A stretch of DNA of 16,948 nt, taken from assembly GCA_937876385.1 (NCBI GenBank), contig CALFHQ010000694.1:1-16948 (forward strand), read 5' to 3'. Position numbers and translations under genes: made by a program. This document shows, one piece after another, positions 1 to 6,800 of this stretch. Position 1 is the first letter of the stretch. Every line of letters begins with the position of its first letter. The notes beneath the pieces were generated by a model, which saw only the letters and a list, made by a program, of their open reading frames with translations, ran no database searches and was not told the origin of the DNA. The stretch comes from an uncultured Pseudomonadota bacterium. GTDB lineage: Bacteria; Myxococcota_A; UBA9042; CAIXZC01.

Positions 1-677
1 ACAAGCAGGTAGGGCCAGAAATTCGTAATCTTCAGCTTCTTCCAGAACAGCAAAGCCGTAGCGATGGCCGTTCCTACGAAACCGGCAAAGACGAGGATGT
101 GATGCGCTGCCAGGAAGGAGCAGCCGATGACTTCGCCGAAGTTAATCATCAACGGCTGAGGATATACAGTGGCCAGCACGATGAGCCCGCCGGCGTCGTC
201 AGCGATGGCCAACAACAGCAGAAAGACGATGGGAGCGGGAGTCTTGCCGTTGGCATCGGATTTCCCGAAGATCATCTTGGCGACGAGATACGAGAAGGCG
301 ATGTCCGTGGCCATGGGAATGGCCCAACCACGCATCAGCTCGGGCATGAGCATCTTTGCGCCGACGATGTAAATGATCGCCGGCCCGGCCATCCCGCCGA
401 TAGTTGCCATGATGGGCAAACTCGCGGTTCTCACGTTGGAGAGGGCCCCTCCGGGAAGCATGACTTCTCGAATTTCCTTCCCAGCCATGAGGAAGAAGAA
501 CGCCATCAGCACATCATTGACCAGGAAATGGAAGACATGGTTGTGTGCGATGCTCGCGTAGGATTCATGCCCGGTGTTGGCCCAGACAAGCGCCAACACG
601 GCACCGCCAATCAGGAACAGGGAATTCTCAAGGAGAAACTGAATGCCTCCCCCTTTCTCTTTGCTGTGATTTGACAC
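1..677 (-). CDS. nhaA: Na+/H+ antiporter NhaA, partial (3' end outside the window)
   Basis: This is an inner-membrane sodium/proton antiporter that exports Na+ (or Li+) in exchange for protons, for pH and salt homeostasis. I translated the minus strand by hand; 225 residues lie in the window and the C-terminal part runs off the left edge (E. coli NhaA has 388 residues). Family hallmarks are visible: a GWAIPMATDIAF segment matching the discontinuous-helix TD motif of NhaA (T124, D125 here), and LLLAIADDAGGL carrying the adjacent Asp pair (D159, D160) that corresponds to the essential D163/D164 of E. coli. An early FFFLMAGKEIREVML segment matches the conserved FFLLVGLEVKREL region. The ADDAGG variant differs from the E. 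coli IDDLGA form and suggests a divergent NhaA branch. I chose the GTG at 675-677 because GAGG lies 7 bases upstream; an in-frame ATG at 705-707 would add 10 residues but has a weaker ribosome site. The gene is divergent from the HAD gene. Confidence 0.93.
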   Translation of the reverse strand, partial: MSNHSKEKGGGIQFLLENSLFLIGGAVLALVWANTGHESYASIAHNHVFHFLVNDVLMAFFFLMAGKEIREVMLPGGALSNVRTASLPIMATIGGMAGPAIIYIVGAKMLMPELMRGWAIPMATDIAFSYLVAKMIFGKSDANGKTPAPIVFLLLLAIADDAGGLIVLATVYPQPLMINFGEVIGCSFLAAHHILVFAGFVGTAIATALLFWKKLKITNFWPYLL

Positions 678-680
678 GAT

Positions 681-688
681 CCTACCTC
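681..688 (-). promoter_or_regulatory. Shine-Dalgarno site favouring the GTG start of nhaA
   Basis: On the minus strand the sequence reads ACGAGGTAGGATC followed by GTG. The GAGG core sits 7 bases before the GTG, which is close to ideal spacing. The alternative ATG 30 bases upstream is preceded only by a distant AGAAG. This supports the shorter reading of the antiporter. Confidence 0.45.
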
Positions 689-802
689 GTCTGGTTGACT
701 GATTCATCACAAACTCGCTTCTTCTACCACGCAAAAAGCGCCGTTGCAACGAGTCTGAACATCTGCTAGTCATGGACCAGTAGGAGCAAGGGAGAGCACG
801 CA

Positions 803-1738
803 ATGATGAGACGCAATGGCATTGTCCTCTGGGTAGCGCTGACAGTTGCGGCGATGCCCCTGGCTTGCACCAGCTCGTCGCTGACTCGCTTCAAGATCGT
901 CTACCTCGACATGGACGGAACACTTCTCAACAAAAGACACGAAATTCCAGAGCAGACAAGCAAGGCGCTTGAACGCTATCGTCGCTGCGGAGGAAAGGTG
1001 GGAATCGCCTCGGGGCGAACCGCCGAGCAGGTCTCAGTCTACCTCCCGAAGATTCGTCCCAACATGCCCCTGGTCTTGTTCAACGGTGCGGTTACCACCG
1101 ACCCATCGGGAGAAAGAAACCTCTTTGTGCAAACGTTGGGCCTGGAGCCGTCCCTCCCCATTGTCAGGGAAGCGCTGAAGGACCCGGATGTTCGTCTTGT
1201 TGTGGTACACTATGCTGACAAGACCTTCACCGACTCCCGGTTGAAAGACGTCCAGGACATCATGGGAAAATCCCAAATCCAGGTAAATGAGACCCCAGCA
1301 GACCTCCCTGGACGTATGGAAACCTTCGGAAATGCGCCGGTGAAGGTCATGCTCATCGTCAAGAGGGGAACCGCCGATGCGGTGTGCCGACGTCTGGCTC
1401 CTCACGTCCCGACCACTGTAAAGGCCCTCCCCACCAGCGGACTGACTGTGGAGATATTCTCCGCCAAGGCAAACAAGCTCAACGCCATCGATGCCATCTT
1501 GAAAACCCACGCACTCTCCAGACGAGATCTCCTGGTGGTGGGTGACAGCGGCAACGACGTAGAGATGGTGGGAGGAATACCCGCCGGCATCGCCATGGGA
1601 AACTGCCATCCAAAGACCTGCAAAGAAGCTCTGCTGATTGCTCACGACAACGACAGCGATGCCATTCCACGAATCATCGAATCCCTGGCGATAGGACCCG
1701 ATTGTCCCATCGACAACGAGAAACAGGACGCGCCATGA
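803..1738 (+). CDS. Cof-like HAD-superfamily phosphatase with a secretion or lipoprotein-like N terminus
   Basis: The 311-residue protein is a haloacid dehalogenase-type hydrolase of the Cof (type IIB cap) group, which dephosphorylates small phosphorylated metabolites. All four motifs are visible: motif I LDMDGT (D36 nucleophile, D38), motif II ASGRT (S70), a motif III lysine in ANKLNA (K225), and motif IV GDSGND (D248, D252). The cap lies roughly between residues 90 and 215. Unusually, motif I starts about 30 residues later than in typical Cof proteins. The extra N terminus is Met-Met-Arg-Arg, a hydrophobic run, then MPLAC at 18-22, which looks like a lipoprotein signal with a non-canonical Pro at -3. 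GGAG lies 8 bases before the ATG, and there is no closer ATG, GTG or TTG just before motif I. The second ATG (806) is equally possible. The stop overlaps the next start as ATGA. The substrate is unknown. Confidence 0.9.
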   Translation: MMRRNGIVLWVALTVAAMPLACTSSSLTRFKIVYLDMDGTLLNKRHEIPEQTSKALERYRRCGGKVGIASGRTAEQVSVYLPKIRPNMPLVLFNGAVTTDPSGERNLFVQTLGLEPSLPIVREALKDPDVRLVVVHYADKTFTDSRLKDVQDIMGKSQIQVNETPADLPGRMETFGNAPVKVMLIVKRGTADAVCRRLAPHVPTTVKALPTSGLTVEIFSAKANKLNAIDAILKTHALSRRDLLVVGDSGNDVEMVGGIPAGIAMGNCHPKTCKEALLIAHDNDSDAIPRIIESLAIGPDCPIDNEKQDAP

Positions 1739-2197
1739 AAGCCTTTCAGGACAACTATCCAGACTCCCTTGCCCACTGCTACGGCTGCGGAGCGCACAAC
1801 CCCGCCGGACACCACTTCCAGACCTTCTGGGAAGGCGACGGAACCATCACACGCTTTACCCCAGAGTCCCAACATACCGCCATCCCAGGCTTTGTGTACG
1901 GCGGTCTCGTCGCTTCACTCATCGACTGCCACTACCACCGGCTCTGCTTCCGCAGTGGCCGCCCGAGAGCAAGGGGTCGAACTGACCCCGGAGACGACAC
2001 CCAGGTTCGTTACAGCATCCTTGCGAGTCGACTACATTCGCCCGACCCCGATGGGAAAAGAGCTGGTTGTAAGGGGTGCTTTTGAAGAAGTGAAGGAGAG
2101 GAAAGTGGTGGTGGTTTCCGAAATGACCGTGGACGGCGAGCTGTGTGCTACCGGTCGAGTCGTCTGCGTGAAGCTCCCCCCAAACTGGGGAAGCTGA
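1735..2197 (+). pseudogene. PaaI-like hotdog-fold thioesterase, frameshifted
   Basis: The N-terminal half reads in one frame (start ATG 1735, overlapping the HAD stop as ATGA) and the C-terminal half in the +1 frame, ending at TGA 2195-2197. Ignoring one base near T1933 gives a continuous 153-residue hotdog protein: an N-terminal CYGCGAHNPAG element typical of PaaI-type thioesterases, then FVYGGLVASLIDCH, the central-helix motif with the catalytic-region Gly-Gly and Asp, then TTGSASAVAA and beta strands ending in SEMTVDGELCATGRVVC. The 463-base span is 154 codons plus one base, which fits a single insertion. Without repair, the first frame would run to 2085 with an unrelated tail. The family hydrolyses acyl-CoA thioesters as small cytoplasmic oligomers. 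The break could be a true mutation, an assembly or sequencing error, or, least likely, programmed: CACTACCACCGG is not a known slippery site. Confidence 0.8.
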
Positions 2198-2216
2198 GGC
2201 TACTTCCAGCTTCCCC
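2187..2216. terminator. Hairpin across the convergent gene ends, possible bidirectional terminator
   Basis: GGGGAAGCTG (2187-2196) and CAGCTTCCCC (2207-2216) form a perfect 10-bp stem with a 10-base loop. The stem contains the end codons of both converging genes: the thioesterase stop is at 2195-2197 and the lipoprotein stop at 2200-2202. Neither side has a clear T-tract, so intrinsic termination is uncertain. The position between tail-to-tail genes supports a termination or RNA 3'-end stabilising role. Confidence 0.5.
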
Positions 2217-3261
2217 CGGTCTGACTGCACACCATCTTAGCCGTCTCCACGGGCATCGGGGCATAGAACACCATCTCCAACTCCGTGGCGGCACCCGGCG
2301 ACACGACGCAGTAGCCGATGGCACCCGAGGTCGTGCACTCGGCACCAGACAGGTACGTGCCTTCGCAAGAGCCCGCTGCATTGGTGTCGTTGAAATCAGA
2401 CCCCCAATAATTCAGGCAGACCATATCCTGCTGCACGCAACTGCCAACGAGGACTCCGCTATTATTCCCGTTTGGGTCCACGACAGCACCCCCTCCGTAC
2501 TGGACCACCCCATTCTGGTCCACGTACGGCGCACTGGTATCCAGGGAACCAGCCATCGCCCCGGCACAATCCCAAGCCTTGCTGTCCACAAGCTCTCCCT
2601 CACATTGCGAAGGCACCTCAAGGACAGGCTGAGCCGCTTCCTGCGCCTTGTCGGGCTCATTGCAGACCTCGTAGATACTCTTGGCTGCCAACGAGCAACT
2701 GGCAACGGTGAAGGCTGCACCGACTCCTGTGCTGGCCAGCAGCAACGACGCTGGACAGGTGCCAACCTTCAAGGTCAGGTACAGCATCTTCAGCGCCTGC
2801 CACTCTCCACGATGCACCAGGGCGCTGACGTCGGTCTCCACCACAGGCATGGAGTCGTAAGGGACAGCCTTGAAATCACCCACGATCTCTCCAGACGCAT
2901 CCCACACCATGATGTCGAAAGTGTCTTCCACACCGTTGTCGTGGTTGTACGAGATGAGCATGTCGTCATTCTCGGCAGTGGTGACACGACCCTTCGAATC
3001 CAGAATGAAATTCACCCGCACCCCCGACGACAATCGGAGGAAGACTCGACTGAGCCTCATCGGATTGGCTGGATCCTCGCCGAGACCCACCAGATAGTTC
3101 CCCGCATCATCTTTCACGATCGTGTGAACTCGCCCCTCTCCATCAACGGCAGTGCCCAGATAGAGCTTTGTGGGTTCCCCTCCCCCTTCATCAGAGGATG
3201 AGAAACAACCGGCCAAAGCAAAGAGCAGCAGACTACCGAGCATCCAGAACCGACCAAGCAT
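2200..3261 (-). CDS. Cys-rich predicted outer-membrane lipoprotein, function unknown
   Basis: The 353-residue protein begins with a clear lipoprotein signal: a short N region, the hydrophobic LLLFALAGC with C19 as the lipidated residue, then a Ser/Asp/Gly-rich tether. There is no Asp at +2, so by the E. coli Lol rule it would go to the outer membrane. GAGGA 5 bases before the ATG at 3261 fixes this start; a longer in-frame reading to 3351 has no support. After C19 there are 11 more cysteines, all between about 169 and 345, suggesting disulfides in the periplasm or on the surface. Residues 35-160 look beta-rich. A hydrophobic, small-residue stretch (about 168-192) sits between the first two of these cysteines. 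I do not recognise the family. The C-terminal pattern (GSCEGTYLSGAEC, then GYCVV, then ETAKMVC) looks like a small Cys-rich module. The gene is divergent from crcB and converges with the thioesterase. Confidence 0.85.
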   Translation of the reverse strand: MLGRFWMLGSLLLFALAGCFSSSDEGGGEPTKLYLGTAVDGEGRVHTIVKDDAGNYLVGLGEDPANPMRLSRVFLRLSSGVRVNFILDSKGRVTTAENDDMLISYNHDNGVEDTFDIMVWDASGEIVGDFKAVPYDSMPVVETDVSALVHRGEWQALKMLYLTLKVGTCPASLLLASTGVGAAFTVASCSLAAKSIYEVCNEPDKAQEAAQPVLEVPSQCEGELVDSKAWDCAGAMAGSLDTSAPYVDQNGVVQYGGGAVVDPNGNNSGVLVGSCVQQDMVCLNYWGSDFNDTNAAGSCEGTYLSGAECTTSGAIGYCVVSPGAATELEMVFYAPMPVETAKMVCSQTGGSWK

Positions 3262-3303
3262 GAAATCCTCCACAACAAGAAAAGCAGATAGAGACCCAAA
3301 AGA

Positions 3304-3389
3304 TGCTACCATAAAACGGATCAAAATCGACCACAAATGGCCACCCGTCACCGGTTCGAACTTGACCCACTTGGACGTTCATGGTAGCA
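3304..3389. promoter_or_regulatory. Inverted repeat in the divergent lipoprotein/crcB intergenic region
   Basis: TGCTACCAT (3304-3312) and its exact reverse complement ATGGTAGCA (3381-3389) flank a 68-base centre. The centre also holds an 8-base palindrome GTTCGAAC (3354-3361). The arms lie between the two divergent starts (3261 and 3419), so they could be operator half-sites, a looping site or a structured leader. This is pattern evidence only. Confidence 0.3.
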
Positions 3390-3418
3390 AATAGCAACGT
3401 TTTCGGGAGTTTGCAGCC

Positions 3419-3814
3419 ATGATGCGATTTCTTGCGGTGGGATTGGGCGGTTTCGTTGGGGCAGTAGCTCGATACGGTCTGTCGTCCCTGGTAACACGCC
3501 TGACCCGAGGCGCCTTTCCCTACGGCACCCTGGTGGTGAATGTCATTGGATGCCTCGCCATCGGCGGGCTCCTCGCCTGGTTCGAAGGTCAGGAACTTCC
3601 CAACGACTCGGCTCGGCTCTTCATGGTCGTCGGAGTCCTGGGCTCCTTCACAACCTTCTCTACCTTCGGAAACGATACCCTGGAAGCATTCCGTATGGGC
3701 GCTTACAGCGCCGGTTTCATGAACATCGGACTCAATGTCATTGTGGGACTTGCGGCCGTCCTGGTGGGACGCATGGCAGTCGGACAACTCATCACCGCTG
3801 CGGCAGGTTCCTGA
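3419..3814 (+). CDS. crcB: CrcB/Fluc fluoride ion channel
   Basis: This is a 131-residue inner-membrane fluoride channel that lets F- leave the cytoplasm; the family works as an antiparallel dimer with two pores. Four hydrophobic helices are visible. Key family motifs are present: GGFVGAVARYG near the N terminus, GTLVVNVIGC with the pore Asn (N41), and GSFTTFSTF with the two Phe-box residues (F80, F83). The length and numbering match typical Fluc proteins such as Ec2. GGGAG lies about 9 bases before the first ATG; the following ATG (3422) is also possible. No fluoride riboswitch consensus (GGNGATGG core) is seen in the 157 bases upstream. The gene stands alone, divergent from the Cys-rich lipoprotein and converging on the giant lipoprotein, so these neighbours give no functional link. 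Confidence 0.95.
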   Translation: MMRFLAVGLGGFVGAVARYGLSSLVTRLTRGAFPYGTLVVNVIGCLAIGGLLAWFEGQELPNDSARLFMVVGVLGSFTTFSTFGNDTLEAFRMGAYSAGFMNIGLNVIVGLAAVLVGRMAVGQLITAAAGS

Positions 3815-3837
3815 ACCCAACCCCTTAGAAGAAATCC

Positions 3838-6800
3838 CTACCAGACAGCCTGCTCAACGGTATCGTAGATCTGACCGGCCGGACCCACCCCTCCCAGAAT
3901 GAAGATATTGGCGGCCCCCACCACGCTACCCACCAGATACCGATCCAAGAGCAACCCAATCCCGGCATTCCAATTCTGAACATCCGGGGGACTTCCACAG
4001 GGGTTTCCAATGCCGCAGATCTGCGCTGACTTGCCCGACGAGCTGGGCTCTCCACCCTGGCCACCAAACACGAAGAGTTGGTTTGCCGCGGCAGCGAGGC
4101 CGAAACCGGAGAATCCCGGACTCATGGCGGTCACTGATTCCCAAATCCCAAGGAACCCACCGGCGGAGACCTTCGCAGCATCCACAACCTTGGAGATGGC
4201 GCCAACACCTGTCTCTCCTCCAGCAGCATAGATCCAGGTATCTTCCGGATTGGTCAGTCTGGTACTGGCGATGCTGTCAACCACGTAGAGACCCAACCGC
4301 ATTCGACCGACGCTGATGGGATTGGTGGGATCCCCCAGCCAGGTGGCACCCGACTGCAGCTCCCCGGTTCCTGCGTCCAAAGCAAGAACCTCGTAACTGC
4401 TGTGCGCAAGCGCGGCCGTACCCTGTCCGCCCACCGCATAAATGTAGGCAATATTCGGTTCCGACGGGTCCAATGCGGCACCCACCCCCAATCCCGCTCG
4501 AGGAACGCTCATGGAGACAAGAGTCTGCCACACACCAACGTCCCCGATGCTCAACGGACCCTCCTCAGAGATAACCTCCGAGCCAGTCTCGGTGTACTCG
4601 GTCTCGGTAGCCGGGAGAACGGCGAGGAGCTGCACATCCCCCACCGACATGTTCGGACCGGCAGTTCGGTATACTCGATAGGACTGAGCACCCGGAACGG
4701 GATCCCACACAAGGGTCACCTGCAAGCGCTGAGCTTGAACTCGAGGGGAAAAGACGTCGGGGACCTGCACCGGAAATGGATCGCTGGGAAGGGTCTCCCC
4801 ATCCGGATTGGTGGGATCGTCGCCGGCCATCACCGCCGACACACGGTAGTGCCAAGTGCCGGATGTCAGCCCGTCTGCAGCGACGTTGGCCAACAGATCC
4901 ACAATGTGCGGGGCGTCGTTGGGATCGAGAATCTCCGCTCGAAGGGTGGTGTCCTTCGGCCCAGTGCCGTCGTGCCCGCCCACGAGGTAAAGCAGGTTCC
5001 CCACCACCACCGCCGCAGCGTCGGTTCGGGGAGCCGGAAGCGCGTTGGCAGCGTATCGCCACTGCCCCAACTGTCCATATCCGCTCAAGGGAGCCAACTC
5101 GATGGACGTCTTCGCCGTAGCATAGCTCCCAGAATCTCCTCCCAGTGCGTACAGGAATCGGGCAGACGCAGTGGCGTTGCCGACGACAGCAGAAAGCCCC
5201 CTTCTCCCTTCCAACATGGTGCTCGTAATCACCATCGATTCGATGTTCTCAGCCGGGGTCGTAATCCCCACGGCAGAATAGGTAAAGTAAGCCCCATCAC
5301 CGTTCTCGACGTGCACCTGACAGATCATGCCTGCGGTCATTTGCGCCGCAGGAACGCTCATCACGGCTGTGTCCTCGGCCCAGACGAGGTTCGACGTCGG
5401 ATAGGTAACGGGTGCGTCGGTCCCCAAGCGACAAACCAATGTGAAGGTGGGATCAGCGAAGTGCTCCCCTTCCACCGTCAGCGTCTGAGTGCCATTGGCG
5501 GGAAGGGACCCTGGCGAAACCACGTAGATGATGGGCGGAGCCGCATTGGTTACCGTGAAGCCGGAATCCAGGAACCCCACGGACCCATCCGGATTTACAA
5601 CGATGATGTCATACACCCCCGCTGCCAAACCCGCAGGAACCACCGCACTGATTCTTGCTTCGCTGGAATAGCTCACTGAGATGAGGCCGACGGCCAGTTC
5701 TCCGGGGGCGCCGTCGTGGGGGTTCAAGTACACCCGAGGCAAAGACTGGAAACCCGTCTTACCCGCAGGAATCGGTACCGAGGTGAACAGATCAATGCTG
5801 GTATCCTGTTGATTCCACCCAAAGTTGGGCTCAACCGACTCCAGCGCCAGTGACAAGTCCGCCGTGATGGTCAAACCGAAGGGCAAGAACCCTTCGCACC
5901 CGACATTGTCCACGATATAGACGTCGTACATTCCCTCAGCCAGCCCCGGGGGTACCAACGCCCTCACCTTGCTGGGATTGGCCGGGTCAATGGTAATGTC
6001 GAGGGCCATGAACTCCCCTTGCCCCTCGGAGAGACGAATCCCAAAGAACTCCGCGCCGGCACCGTTCAAGGACGATGTAAACGCAGTGATCTGAAGGCCG
6101 ACTCCGTTGTAAAGGACCGGAGGATCAACGAAGTAAAGCAGCGGTTGGGCCAGAATCTCCACCCCCGCAGTCAGTGTCGCGCCACAGTCGGGGGCATTCG
6201 AAACCACCACGTCGTAGACGCCGCTGTCAAGCCCCGAGAAGGTCGCCTCCACCACTGTCGGACTCACGAGGTTCACCGAATCCGCAGGAATGTCGCCAAA
6301 GAAAACCGTCGTCCCAGCATCAAATCCGGTTCCGTGGACGACGAACGCTCCATCACCAGCACAAGTTTCATCTGGAGTCACAGAGCTGATGGTGGGGGGC
6401 GCCACAATGGAGAGGGATGTCTCCAGGCCACAACTCTGGGTGACAGAAAATCCCACCCCAACCATATGGTTCCCGGCAGACAACGTCTCGGGAGCCTGAA
6501 ACGACAGTGTCTGACAAAGCTGAGCCGAAACGATGCCGTCAGCCACCGACTGGCAATCTTCGGGTACGACCGAGGTCGATTCCACACCGTTCACCGTCAC
6601 AACCGGTGCCTCCCCGTCGACAATCAGGAATCCCCCCGCAGAGAACGTCCACCAGCCGTCGGTGATGACCCCACCCGTTGCGCACGCCAGCTCCGGAGTC
6701 AATTGCCCCAAGGCCACCAGAGCACACCAATCAAACAAGACACAAGACTCCAGACAGCCGTCTGTGTTGTCCAGGTTCAGATCGTCACACTCTTCCACGC

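Noticed and set aside
678..802. Promoter for the HAD gene (TTGCAA, 17 bases, TAGTCA)
   Set aside because: The -35 element and spacing are reasonable but the -10 match is only two of six, so it is not reported as a feature.
2143..3201. A 352-codon open frame on the plus strand
   Set aside because: It is antisense to the Cys-rich lipoprotein, which has a lipobox and a strong ribosome site; the plus-strand product has no recognisable features.
3340..3375. A GGTTCGAAC sequence resembling a tRNA T-arm
   Set aside because: The bases either side do not form the 5-bp T-stem on either strand, and no acceptor or anticodon stem can be built.
3262..3418. Possible fluoride riboswitch before crcB
   Set aside because: The conserved GGNGATGG core and its pseudoknot partner are not present; the region offers only an inverted repeat.
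3815..3837. Possible terminator between crcB and the giant lipoprotein gene
   Set aside because: Only a five-base GGTTC/GAACC pairing with a two-base loop exists at the crcB stop, too weak to call.
4402..5679. A 425-codon open frame on the plus strand
   Set aside because: It is antisense to the IPT/TIG and Kelch region of the giant lipoprotein, with a composition typical of a shadow frame (rich in Arg, His and Ser).
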